DNA of 64,000 nucleotides from Antedon mediterranea (lineage: Eukaryota > Echinodermata > Crinoidea > Comatulida > Antedonidae), in assembly GCF_964355755.1 (NCBI RefSeq), contig NC_092680.1:13803001-13867000 (forward strand). The letters are read 5' to 3'. The translations under genes were made by a program, and so were the position numbers. This document shows positions 14,101-26,636 of the stretch, piece by piece. The number at the start of each line of letters is the position of its first letter. The first letter of the stretch is position 1. The notes beneath the pieces were generated by a model. It made no database searches. It saw only the letters and a list, made by a program, of their open reading frames with translations, and was not told the DNA's origin.

Positions 14101-17100
14101 TAAGATAACTTTTTCCATCTTTAAACGGTTAAAAATGTAAAAAATAAGTCGATTCTAATCATTTTAGCGACCCGCTATAAACCCCAACATGCATTGTGCA
14201 AGGATTAATATTTTTGTTTTTCGATCGATCGCGAGGCCAAAACAAATGGAAGACTCATAACACTTAAGCGGGTTTGTATCAACAGAGTCTGGCAAAAACA
14301 GAAGACTATTAATGCAGCAACGATACAACAACAGGCTATGTTTACCAGTTAGTCCTGCAAAACTAAGCCTGGGCCCAACTACGGTCCACGAAGACATTCA
14401 CCGCAAGCTACTTACTGTAGGTAGTGCATTGTTTCTTTCTTTTTATCATAATTTACCATAAAACTACAAGGAATGACCTGGTTAAATGTTTTTAAAGTTC
14501 CTGTATATTATGCATTATTTTTACAAAACGTCACATTGTAGGGAATGGGTCTTTAATTCATCTAGAAATTTAACACAAGATCCTGGGATATGCCTTAACA
14601 TAATTAAGCACACATGGAATTCCTTACCATACCACATTGTTTTAAGTCCAACATTAACATATTCCTACAGTACAACACACACAATAATTCTATGACAGAA
14701 CTGAAGGCCTATACAAGTTAGTGTTTGCATCAATTTATAAGCATGGGCTACAAACACCCGGGCAACCAACACCTGGGTTTTGTACAGTATGGTGTGCACA
14801 CTGTAAACTCTGTAGTTTAAACACACCAGGGCAACCAACACCTGGGTTTTGTATGGTGTGCGCACTGTATATAAACTCTGTAGTTTAAACACACCAGGGC
14901 AACCAACACCTGGGTTTTGTATGGTGTGCGCACTGTATATAAACTCTGGAGTTTACACACACTAGGGCAACCAACACCTGGGTTTTGTATGGTGTGCGCA
15001 CTGTACATAAACTCTGTAGTTTACACACACTAGGGCAACCAACACCTTGGTTTTGTATGGTGTGCGCACCACTGTATATAAACTCTGTAGTTTACACACA
15101 CTAGGGTAACCAACACCTGGGTTTTGTATGGTGTGTGCACTGTATATAAACTCTGTAGTTTACACACACTAGGGCAACCAACACCTGGGTTTTGTATGGT
15201 GTGCGCACTGTATATAAACTCTGTAGTTTACACACACCAGGGCAACCAACACCTGGGTTTTGTATGGTGTGCGCACTGTATATAAACTCTGTAGTTTACA
15301 CACACCAGGGCAACCAACACCTGGGTTTTGTATGGTGTGCGCACTGTATATTATAAACTCTGTAGTTTACACACACTAGGCAACCAACACCTGGGTTTTG
15401 TATGGTGTGTGCACACTGTATATAAACTCTGTAGTTTACACACACCAGGGCAACCAACACCTGGGTTTTGTATGGTGTGCGCACTGTATATAAACTCTGT
15501 AGTTTACACACACCAGGGCAACCAATACCTGGGTTTTGTATGGTGTGCGCACTGTATATAAACTCTGGAGTTTACACACACTAGGGCAACCAACACCTTG
15601 GTTTTGTATGGTTTGCACACTGTATATAAACTCTGTAGTTTACGCACACTAGGGCAACCAACACCTGGGTTTTGTATGGTGTGCGCACTGTATATAAACT
15701 CTGTAGTTTAAACACACCAGGGCAACCAACACCTGGGATTTGTATGGTGTGCGCACTGTATATAAACTCTGTAGTTTAAACACACCAGGGCAACCAACAC
15801 CTGGGTTTTGTATGGTGTGCGCACTGTATATAAACTCTGTAGTTTACACACACTAGGGCAACTAACACCTGGGTTTTGTATGGTGTGCGCACTGTATATA
15901 AACTCTATAGTTTTAAACACACCAGGGCAACCAACACCTGGGTTTTGTATGGTGTGCGCACTGTATATAAACTCTGTAGTTTACACACATTAGGGCAACC
16001 AACACCTGGGTTTTGTATGGTGTGCGCACTGTAATATAAACTCTGTAGTTTAAACACACTAGGGCAACCAACACCTGGGTTTTGTATGGTGTGCGCACTG
16101 TATATAAACTCTGTAGTTTACACACACTAGGGCAACCAACACCTGGGTTTTGTATGGTGTGCACACTGTATATAAACTCTGTAGTTTACACACACTAGGG
16201 CAACCAACACCTGGGTTTTGTATGGTGTGCGCACTGTATATAAACTCTGTAGTTTACACACACCAGGGCAACCAACACCTGGGTTTTGTATGGTGTGCGC
16301 ACTGTATATAAACTCTGTAGTTTACACACACCAGGGCAACCAACACCTGGGTTTTGTATGGTGTGCGCACTGTATATAAACTCTGTAGTTTACACACACC
16401 AGGGCAACCAACACCTGGGTTTTGTATGGTGTGCGCACTGTATATTATAAACTCTGTAGTTTACACACACTAGGCAACCAACACCTGGGTTTTGTATGGT
16501 GTGTGCACACTGTATATAAACTCTGTAGTTTACACACACCAGGGCAACCAATACCTGGGTTTTGTATGGTGTGCGCACTGTATATAAACTCTGGAGTTTA
16601 CACACACTAGGGCAACCAACACCTTGGTTTTGTATGGTTTGCACACTGTATATAAACTCTGTAGTTTACGCACACTAAGGCAACCAACACCTGGGTTTTG
16701 TATGGTGTGCGCACTGTATATAAACTCTGTAGTTTAAACACACCAGGGCAACCAACACCTGGGATTTGTATGGTGTGCGCACTGTATATAAACTCTGTAG
16801 TTTAAACACACCAGGGCAACCAACACCTGGGTTTTGTATGGTGTGCGCACTGTATATAAACTCTGTAGTTTACACACACTAGGGCAACTAACACCTGGGT
16901 TTTGTATGGTGTGCGCACTGTATATAAACTCTATAGTTTTAAACACACCAGGGCAACCAACACCTGGGTTTTGTATGGTGTGCGCACTGTATATAAACTC
17001 TGTAGTTTACACACATTAGGGCAACCAACACCTGGGTTTTGTATGGTGTGCGCACTGTATATAAACTCTGTAGTTTACACACACTAGTGACTAGGGCAAC

Positions 17101-20100
17101 CAACACCTTGGTTTTCTATTGTGTGCGCACTGTATATAAACTCTGTAGTTTACACACACTAGGGCAACCAACACAGGGGTTTTGTATGGTGTGCACACTG
17201 TATATAAACTCTGTAGTTTAAACACACCAGGGCAACCAACACCTGGGTTTTGTATGGTGTGCGCACTGTAATATAAACTCTGTAGTTTAAACACACCAGG
17301 GCAACCAACACCTGGGTTTTGTATGGTGTGCGCACTGTATATAAACTCTGTAGTTTACACACACTAGGGCAACCAACACCTGGGTTTTGTATGGTGTGTC
17401 GCACACTGTATATAAACTCTGTAGTTTACACACACTAGGGCAACCAACACCTGGGTTTTGTATGGTGTGCGCACTGTATATAAACTCTGTAGTTTACACA
17501 CACTAGGGCAACTAACACCTGGGTTTTGTATGGTGTGCGCACTGTATATAAACTCTGTAGTTTTAAACACACCAGGGCAACCAACACCTGGGTTTTGTAT
17601 GGTGTGCGCACTGTATATAAACTCTGTAGTTTAAACACACCAGGGCAACCAACACCTGGGTTTTGTATGGTGTGCGCACTGTATATAAACTCTGTAGTTT
17701 ACACACACTAGGGCAACCAACACCTGGGATTTGTATGGTGTGCGCACTGTATATAAACTCTGGAGTTTACACACACTAGGGCAACCAACACCTGGGATTT
17801 GTATGGTGTGCGCACTGTATATAAACTCTGTAGTTTACACACACTGGGGCAACCAACACCTGGGTTTTGTATGGTGTGCACACTGTATATAAACTCTGTA
17901 GTTTACACACACTAGGGCAACCAACACCTGGGTTTTGTATGGTGTGCACACTGTATATAAACTCTGTAGTTTACACACACTAGGGCAACCAACACCTGGG
18001 TTTTGTATGGTGTGCGCACTGTATATAAACTCTGTAGTTTACACACACTAGGGAAACCAACACCTGGGTTTTGTATGGTGTGCGCACTGCATATAAACTC
18101 TGTAGTTTACACAAACTAGGGCAACCAACACCTGGGTTTTGTATGGTGTGCGCACTGTATATAAACTCTGTAGTTTACACACACTAGGGCAACCAACACC
18201 TGGGTTTTGTATGGTGTGCGCACTGTATATAAACTCTGTAGTTTACACACACCAGGGCAACCAACACCTGGGTTTTGTATGGTGTGCGCACTGTATATAA
18301 ACTCTGTAGTTTACACACACTAGGGCAACCAACACCTGGGTTTTGTATGGTGTGCACACTGTAATAAACTCTGTAGTTTACACACACTAGGGCAACCAAC
18401 ACCTGGGTTTTGTATGGTGTGCGCACTGTATATAAACTCTGTAGTTTACACACACTAGGGAAACCAACACCTGGGTTTTGTATGGTGTGCACACTGTAAT
18501 AAACTCTGTAGTTTACACACACTAGGGCAACCAACACCTGGGTTTTGTATGGTGTGCGCACTGTATATAAACTCTGTAGTTTACACACACTAGGGCAACC
18601 AACACCTGGGTTTTGTATGGTGTGCGCACTGTATATAAACTCTGTAGTTTACACACACTAGGGCAACTAACACCTGGGTTTTGTATGGTGTGCGCACTGT
18701 ATATAAACTCTGTAGTTTACACACACTAGGGAAACCAACACCTGGGTTTTGTATGGTGTGCGCACTGCATATAAACTCTGTAGTTTACACAAACTAGGGC
18801 AACCAACACCTGGGTTTTGTATGGTGTGCGCACTGTATATAAACTCTGTAGTTTACACACACCAGGGCAACCAACACCTGGGTTTTGTATGGTGTGCGCA
18901 CTGTATATAAACTCTGTAGTTTACACACACTAGGGCAACCAACACCTGGGTTTTGTATGGTGTGCACACTGTATATAAACTCTGTAGTTTACACACACTA
19001 GGGCAACCAACACCTGGGTTTTGTATGGTGTGCACACTGTATATAAACTCTGTAGTTTACACACACTAGGGCAACCAACACCTGGGTTTTGTATGGTGTG
19101 CACACTGTATATAAACTCTGTAGTTTACACACACTAGGGCAACCAACACCTGGGTTTTGTATGGTGTGCGCACTGTATATAAACTCTGTAGTTTACACAC
19201 ACTAGGGCAACCAACACCTGGGTTTTGTATGGTGTGCGCACTGTATATAAACTCTGTAGTTTACACACACCAGGGCAACCAACACCTGGGTTTTGTATGG
19301 TGTGCGCACTGTATATAAACTCTGTAGTTTACACACACTAGGGCAACCAACACCTGGGTTTTGTATGGTGTGCACACTGTATATAAACTCTGTAGTTTAC
19401 ACACACTGGGGCAACCAACACCTGGGTTTTGTATGGTGTGCGCACTGTATATAAACTCTGTAGTTTACACACACTAGGGCAACCAACACCTGGGTTTTGT
19501 ATGGTGTGCACACTGTATATAAACTCTGTAGTTTACACACACTAGGGCAACCAACACCTGAGTTTTGTATGGTGTGCACACTGTATATAAACTCTGTAGT
19601 TTACACACACTAGGGCAACCAACACCTGGGTTTTGTATGGTGTGCACACTGTATATAAACTCTGTAGTTTACACACACTAGGGCAACCAACACCTGGGTT
19701 TTGTATGGTGTGCGCACTGTATATAAACTCTGGAGTTTACACACACCAGGGCAACCAACACCTGGGTTTTGTATGGTGTGCGCACTGTATATAAACTCTT
19801 TAGTTTAAACACACCAGGGCAACCAACACCTGGGTTTTGTATGGTGTGCGCACTGTATATAAACTCTTTAGTTTAAACACACCAGGGCAACCAACACCTG
19901 GGTTTTGTATGGTGTGCGCACTGTATATAAACTCTGTAGTTTACACACACTAGGGCAACCAACACCCGGGTTTTGTATGGTGTGCGCACTGTATATAAAC
20001 TCTGTAGTTTAAACACACCAGGGCAACCAACACCTGGGTTTTGTATGGTGTGCGCACTGTATATAAACTCTGGAGTTTACACACACTAGGGCAACCAACA

Positions 20101-22229
20101 CCTGGGTTTTGTATGGTGTGCGCACTGTATATAAACTCTGTAGTTTACACACACTAGGGCAACCAACACCTGGGTTTTGTATGGTGTGCGCACTGTATAT
20201 AAACTCTGTAGTTTACACACACCAGGGCAACCAACACCTGGGTTTTGTATGGTGTGCGCACTGTATATAAACTCTGGAGTTTACACACACTAGGGCAACC
20301 AACACCTGGGTTTTGTATGGTGTGCGCACTGTATATAAACTCTGTAGTTTAGACACACTAGGGCAACCAACACCTGGGTTTTGTATGGTGTGCGCACTGT
20401 ATATAAACTCTGTAGTTTACACACACTAGGGCAACCAACACCTGGGTTTTGTATGGTGTGCGCACCACTGTATATAAACTCTGTAGTTTACACACACTAG
20501 GGAAACCAACACCTGGGTTTTGTATGGTGTGCGCACTGTATATAAACTCTGTAGTTTACACACACTAGGGCAACCAACACCTGGGTTTTGTATGGTGTGC
20601 GCACTGTATATAAACTCTGTAGTTTACACACACTAGGGCAACCAACACCTGGGTTTTGTATGGTGTGCGCACTGTATATAAACTCTGTAGTTTACACACA
20701 CCAGGGCAACCAACACCTGGGTTTTGTATGGTGTGCGCACTGTATATAAACTCTGTAGTTTACACACACTAGGGCAACCAACACCTGGGTTTTGTATGGT
20801 GTGCACACTGTATATAAACTCTGTAGTTTACACACACTGGGGCAACCAACACCTGGGTTTTGTATGGTGTGCACACTGTATATAAACTCTGTAGTTTACA
20901 CACACTAGGGCAACCAACACCTGGGTTTTGTATGGTGTGCACACTGTATATAAACTCTGTAGTTTACACACACTAGGGCAACCAACACCTGGGTTTTGTA
21001 TGGTGTGCGCACTGTATATAAACTCTGTAGTTTACACACACTAGGGCAACTAACACCTGGGTTTTGTATGGTGTGCGCACTGTATATAAACTCTGTAGTT
21101 TACACACACTAGGGAAACCAACACCTGGGTTTTGTATGGTGTGCGCACTGCATATAAACTCTGTAGTTTACACAAACTAGGGCAACCAACACCTGGGTTT
21201 TTTATGGTGTGCGCACTGTATATAAACTCTGTAGTTTACACACACTAGGGCAACCAACACCTGGGTTTTGTATGGTGTGCGCACTGTATATAAACTCTGT
21301 AGTTTACACACACCAGGGCAACCAACACCTGGGTTTTGTATGGTGTGCGCACTGTATATAAACTCTGTAGTTTACACACACTAGGGCAACCAACACCTGG
21401 GTTTTGTATGGTGTGCACACTGTATATAAACTCTGTAGTTTACACACACTGGGGCAACCAACACCTGGGTTTTGTATGGTGTGCACACTGTATATAAACT
21501 CTGTAGTTTACACACACTAGGGCAACCAACACCTGGGTTTTGTATGGTGTGCACACTGTATATAAACTCTGTAGTTTACACACACTAGGGCAACCAACAC
21601 CTGGGTTTTGTATGGTGTGCGCACTGTATATAAACTCTGTAGTTGACACACACTAGGGCAACCAACACCTGGGTTTTGTATGGTGTGTGCACTGTATATA
21701 AACTCTGTAGTTTACACACACTAGGGCAACCAACACCTGGGTTTTGTATGGTGTGCGCACTGTATATAAACTCTGGAGTTTACACACACTAGGCAACCAA
21801 CACCTGGGTTTTGTATGGTGTGCGCACTGTATATAAACTCTGTAGTTTACACACACTAGGGCAACCAACAGCTGGGTTTTGTATGGTGTGTGCACTGTAT
21901 ATAAACTCTGTAGTTTACACACACTAGGGCAACCAACACCTGGGTTTTGTATGGTGTGCGCACTGTATATAAACTCTGGAATTAACACACACTAGGGCAA
22001 CCAACACCTGGGTTTTGTATGGTGTGCACACTGTATATAAACTCTGTAGTTTACACACACTAGGGCATCCAACACCTGGGTTTTGTATGGTGTGCGCACC
22101 ACTGTATATAAACTCTTATATTTGTAATCAGATAGAATTATGTGATATTATATGAATGTTATCTTACCTGTAATCATGTAGCTTTAATGAATCCATAAGA
22201 TCCTTGTATGTACTGGTACTCGCCTCCAT
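11161..22229 (-). CDS. ANKLE1: ANKLE1/LEM-3-like ankyrin-LEM-GIY-YIG endonuclease
   Basis: Seven exons: 22168-22229 (ATG at 22229), 13700-13855, 13169-13416, 12401-13042, 11839-12158, 11447-11576 and 11161-11336. All junctions are GT-AG, the phases agree, and the total is 1734 nt (577 aa). In order the protein has a short leader, ankyrin repeats (LLEYGADPN, ..YGGDPNV, GMTPVMVAASWGRFQALQVLL), a Ser-rich and acidic linker, a LEM domain (LTYEQLHLELVSYGFNPGPI), then a GIY-YIG nuclease (AVFYIGKGKRGRPYAHFYEG) whose later part carries VIPVEAYTREA with the metal-binding Glu and RRGDYYG..W. Family knowledge: ANKLE1 and nematode LEM-3 cut branched DNA, and LEM-3 resolves chromatin bridges at the midbody. 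Intron 1 (13856-22167) holds a MITE and a large minisatellite. An alternative upstream start is not excluded. Confidence 0.93.
14010..14510. mobile_element. MITE-like repeat in ANKLE1 intron 1
   Basis: One end reads TTAAAGTCCCATTCCCTACG and the other carries GTTAAATGTTTTTAAAG. The interior matches, in inverted orientation, the block at about 24380-24970 (shared words include ATCATAATTTACCATAAAAC, GTAGTGCATTGTTTCT, AAACGGTTAAAAATGT and TTTTTCGATCGATCG). This is therefore a second copy of the element described at 23565-24975, but without the nested insertion. Confidence 0.75.
14750..22113. repeat. 68-bp minisatellite array, about 108 units
   Basis: A head-to-tail array with a 68-bp unit fills most of ANKLE1 intron 1. 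Every unit contains CCAACACCTGGGTTTTGTAT, GGTGTGCGCAC, TGTATATAAACTC and GTAGTTTACACACAC. Variants are a few substitutions (CTAGGG/CCAGGG; GCGCAC/GCACAC), small indels, and a CCA insertion giving GCGCACCACTG at about 15065, 20460 and 22097. The frames of 60-134 aa on either strand are repeat translations (68 is not a multiple of 3). Larger blocks are themselves duplicated, for example a 1026-bp offset between 15.4-15.95 kb and 16.4-16.98 kb. Confidence 0.95.
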
Positions 22230-23115
22230 TATTGTTGTATTTAAAAAACTGCAAAGACTAAAATTATACACAGTATTAAATCATATGTAAAAAAGTGATC
22301 CTTATATTATTTTAAGATACAAAGACAAAATGCAAATCATTTGCAAAAAAATAAATTTCTCAGATGGTCTTGTTTTGAACAAATATATGCTGGTCACACA
22401 TTTTTTTTATTATTACTATTTGAAGGGAGAGGTGTAGTAAAAATGTATTTGTTTATTAAATTTATTAATTGTATAAAAACAGTTATGGAAACCAGGAATT
22501 TGCAAGTACTGTAATTTATTATTTACTATATAAAATAGGAATAAATTGCCGATACGATTAGCCTGTAGTAGTAGCTTGCAACACGACACATAATACTAAT
22601 GTAAACATATATGGCGGTTAGAATAAATAATAATAATAATAACATATCATTTAAATTCATGATTGTTTCTAAATTGATTAAATTAAAACCAGGTTTAAAA
22701 CTTAATATTAATAAATAGCATAAAAATGTATTAAAGTAAACACAGAAAATCATTTATATTTATCATTTATTTGGCCTACTAGAGTGGGGTTGTCAGACCC
22801 AGAAAATGTGGTCCCGATCATCTTCAGAATTGGGCCCGATCGTCTCATGGAAAGACAACTTGCAACATATGTTTTCTGCGTAATTCATAATCTCCTGTCC
22901 TATTAATGTAGCGCGCTAAAATTGAGGTTTTATTGTTGGAAATATCTATACATCATATTTTGTGAAATTAACACTTTAAATTGACAGGTCTTGTTAGGTC
23001 TTGGTAGGCCTAGGTCTTGGTATTTAGGAGGACCCCAAACTTTCTGTTTGTAATAAGTATTTAATTCAATTTAAAACCTACTAGGCTTATGTTTAAAATT
23101 ATCTAGGCCTACGGT
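22230..23115. promoter_or_regulatory. ANKLE1 upstream region
   Basis: This is the 5' side of the ANKLE1-like gene. On the minus strand a TTTGCAG-like acceptor lies just upstream of the ATG (about 22249), so the ATG exon may be preceded by an untranslated exon. No other gene or clear element is seen. The small frame at 22526-22753 is AT-rich noise. Confidence 0.4.
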
Positions 23116-23564
23116 CAGTCTAATTACCGAAAACAACCATAAACAACCAAAAACGAACCGAATACAAACCGAAAACAAAATAATCTAAATACCGAAAACA
23201 AATTTGTATAATATTTGTTTAATGTTGCCCTCTATTGATGGGTGTTTCTAAAGCTAAGAGGTCCATAGCCAAGGAAGACCCTACGAAATGGTAGTGTGCA
23301 CAAAATACAACTAAAATCGTACAATCAATCAATGATAACATCGCATTTACTTACAGAATCTATACAAATATTTCAATTTTAGTCATTCGATTTTTGATCC
23401 AGAAACCAAGGCATTTTACTCCTCACAATAATTGAATACTTTAATCCATAGTATAGAAAGTAAATTTACTATGGTTAATCATGATCAATTTAATTATAGA
23501 TTTTCAAAGATAATAAAACAAAAATGATATTTTTAAGAATATTGATAATATTAGGGACTATAAA

Positions 23565-24975
23565 GTTTACTTAAAGACCCCTTCCCTGCAATTTTGGACG
23601 TTTTTTGGAAAATACAGTCGACTCCGCCTAAGTCGAATTCGCGTAAGTCGAAAAATCGCGAAAGTCGAATTTTTAGGAAAGTCCCAATTCTTTCCTATAC
23701 ATTACTGTGTAATTTTTATTTCTAAGTCGAATTTTTCTAAGTCGAAATTCGTCTAAGTCGACGTCTTTTTGCGGTCCGAATACACACATTCTTTAGTGAT
23801 TTATATCGTATAAGTCGAAGTCACAAATTACGCGGCAACAACGCGTTAAAAAAGCCGATGAAACGTACGTAATTCGATAAACAAACAACAGAGGGGAAAA
23901 TGTGGGACCAGATCGGTTCTCTCAAGCAGGTTGTATAGTATAGGCGGCGTCCTACAACTCGCGCTAGTGTAGTGTATGAGTTGTTTCAGAGTTGAGAACT
24001 TGAGCGGCGTTTTGTAGGTACCTATTTTGTGCTAGACAGATGGCAATAAACAATAGATACCGATTTCGAATAAGAACCGAAATGTATTTATTATACGTTT
24101 TTGTATTGTTTCGGAAAAATACAGTTTATCATTGTCGATAAAGAGGCTTAGCATTTATTAGGCCTACAGATAGCTAGCTAAGCAAATTCAATTCAAGAAG
24201 GCTCATCGCGTGGGCCGCGATCGCGACAGGATAGGGTCCACTACTAGGCCTAGCCATAGCGCAGCTAGTGAGTGAGCCTAGGCCTAGCTTTTTTTTTGGG
24301 GAAATCTGTAAGTCGAAGTTCGCGTAACTCGAATTTTTATACCGGTCCCATTAGATTCGACTTAGGCGGAGTCGACTGTAATACATATATATCACTTTAA
24401 AAACATTAAACCATGTCATTCCTTGTCTTAAATGTACGTTTTATGGTAAATTATGATAAAAAGTGAGAAACAATGCACTACCTAGTAGCTCGCGGCGATC
24501 GACCTCTCGTGGACGGTCTTAGGCCTAGCCTAGCTAGGCTTAGTTTCGTAGGCCTAGCTAGTAAACATCGGTAACGTACGAACATCGTACGTTAGCTATA
24601 TACCTAGCCTGACGTTGTATAGTTGCTGCATTAATTGTCTTTCTATTTTTGCCAGACTCCGTTGATACAAATTGGGGAAAACCCAGTATTTTCGCTGAAA
24701 AGTTAGGAGTCTTCCATTTGTTTTGGCTTCACGATCGATCGAAAAGTGGGCGAATTACAGGTGAAAAACAAAAATATAAATCCGCGCGCAATGCATTTTG
24801 GGATTTATAGCGGGCCGCTATAATTATTAGAATCGACTTATTTTTCACATTTTTAACCGTTTAAAGACGAAAAAAGTTATCGCAATAGGACCATATAGTA
24901 TTATTTTTACATTAAATATAGTTTGTGATCTTAAATTAGATCTAAAAAACGTAGGGAAGGGGGCTTTAAAACAAG
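23565..24975. mobile_element. Inner MITE-like element with TTAAAG..CCCTTCCCT ends
   Basis: The ends are inverted copies: TTAAAGACCCCTTCCCTGC on the left and GGGAAGGGGGCTTTAAA on the right. The right-hand two thirds match the ANKLE1 intron copy at 14010-14510. A third element (23615-24378) is inserted in its left part. Confidence 0.65.
23615..24378. mobile_element. Tc1/mariner- or pogo-like non-autonomous element
   Basis: Terminal inverted repeats start CAGTCGACTCCGCCTAAG and the insertion is flanked by TA on both sides (23613-23614 and 24379-24380). Subterminal DNA is rich in AAGTCGAA words (about 23640-23840 and 24305-24340). There is no transposase frame. The TA duplication and CAGT start are typical of Tc1/mariner-class elements. 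Confidence 0.85.
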
Positions 24976-25489
24976 CTCACGATAAAGGATTCACAATAAA
25001 ATCTATGCAGTAAAATTACCGTAGTCGAGTAAATGAATGAATGAGTCGAGTGACGAAAACCGGGGACAAAAACGCAAAGTTTGGTAAAATCATGCTTTGT
25101 TTTTTAATAGACTAAAAACTAAAAATGTGTTTATAGATTTTGTAAGTGAATGTAGTCTACGGTGTATTTCATTGAATTTGTACGATTTTGAGTTGTACAG
25201 TATTTTGTGCACACTACCATTTCTTAGGGTCTTCCTTGGCTTTTGCGCGCGCGGTTTTCTCTCTGTATGGTCTTAGCTTGATTAACACCTATCAATAGTA
25301 GGGGACATTAAAAAAAATATTATACAAATTTGTTTTCAGTATTTAGATTTTTTTATTTTGTTTTCGGTAATTAGACTGGCCCCTAGGCCTATATAATTAT
25401 AAAGGTTTGGTCTTAGGTTTCGTGAACTTAGGTCTTATTAATTAACTTATTAATTAGTTAGTAGGTTTCGTGATCAATAGGTTTCGTGA

Positions 25490-25800
25490 CACCCCAGCCA
25501 ACCTGTCTGTATCTGGCCTAGTAGTAGGCCTATCTATCTAGGCCTACTTAGTAATAGTAGGCTATACTCCTAGCTAGCCTAGGCCTACTAGCTACAGGTA
25601 GTACTACTCTAGCTAGCTAGTAGGTTATTACTCTACTGGAATAGAGATATAGCCTAGGCGGATTACGGTCATGTCGGCGGATTAGGCTAGCCCCGGGCCC
25701 GGCCCTAGTCTAGGGCCAGGCTCAGTCTAGTCTAGACTAGGCCTAGCCTAGCTAGGCTAGCCTAAACTACTCTAAGGCTAGGCTAGCTAGTTTCGTATCG
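25490..25800. repeat. AGGCCTA/CTAGCC low-complexity tract
   Basis: Extended runs of TAGGCCTA, GCCTAGCTAGGC and TAGCTAGCTAG words, like the shorter tract at 6085-6200. No coding sequence. Confidence 0.7.
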
Positions 25801-26022
25801 TACCACCCTTCTTAAATTACTAAAAATTGTTTTTAATACTTCATCTAACCTACTAAATGGGTTGTCGATATTTAGGCCTATTTAAAATAAAGGAACACAT
25901 CTCCACCTTATTCAATATCAGTTTCTTGAAAATCATCTTCGTCGCCGCCGCCCCGTCATAAAAAAACAAGGTTTGTAATAATTGAGCGCGGGCGCGCTAA
26001 TCTATCTTGCGGGCGCTATACA

Positions 26023-26636
26023 ATCTAATATATATGGCTCTGTATAATAGATCAGAGCCATATATGGCTCTGTAATAGATCAGAGCCATCATATATCCCA
26101 TCCGAGACATTACGCGGACCAGGCTGTTAGCGTTACGGTTAGGCAATTTGGTTTTGACAAGCAATTACTGTCAGTGCTTTGTTATAAGTTATTGTGATTT
26201 TATTGCCCTGGAGTGTCATTTGAGCCACAAGTTCTAACTACAAGTCCTGCCCACTGAGATGATTCGCATGGAAGAGCTTGAGTCATCCTCTTAAGTTTGG
26301 CCTTGATGACCTTTGCGCAGGCTACCTATCTAATATATATGGCTCTGTAATAGATCAGAGTCATATATGGCTCTGTAATAGATCAGAGCCATCATATTAT
26401 ATCCTATCCGAGACATTACGCGGACCAGGCTGTTAACGTTACGGTTAGACAATTTGGTTTTGACAAGCAATTACTGTCAGTGCTTTGATTTTATTGCCCT
26501 GGAGTGTCATTTGAGCCACAAGTTCTAACTACAAGTCCTGCCCACTGGAGGTTGGTCTAACCTGAGATGATTCGCATGGAAGAGCTTGAGTCATCCTCTT
26601 AAGTTTGGCCTTGATGACCTTTGCGCAGGCTACCTA
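26023..26636. repeat. Two tandem copies of a 305-bp repeat
   Basis: Copy 1 (about 26023-26327) and copy 2 (about 26328-26636) each start with TAATATATATGGCTCTG, a hairpin with GGCTCTG and CAGAGCC arms, then share TCCGAGACATTACGCGGACC, GACAAGCAATTACTGTCAGT, CTGGAGTGTCATTTGAGCCA and GGCCTTGATGACCTTTGCGC. Fragments of the same family appear at about 32650-32690 (inverted) and 56150-56185 (hairpin end only). Confidence 0.85.

Larger units (their letters stand above)
23116..25378. mobile_element. DNA transposon with long inverted arms
   Basis: Left arm (23116 to about 23390) and right arm (about 25115-25378) are inverted copies. Both begin CAGTCTAATTACCGAAAAC and share AACAAATTTGTATAATAT, AGCCAAGGAAGACCCTA, AAATGGTAGTGTGCACAAAA and AAAATCGTACAA. 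No transposase frame survives, so it is non-autonomous or gutted. It encloses two further elements. Confidence 0.75.

Noticed and set aside
14817-21988. Many 60-134-codon frames on both strands
   Set aside because: They repeat the 68-bp minisatellite and change frame with each unit.
25900-25990. Short Arg-rich frame from a GCGGCGGCGACG run (minus strand)
   Set aside because: It stops after about eight codons; it is a microsatellite, not an exon.
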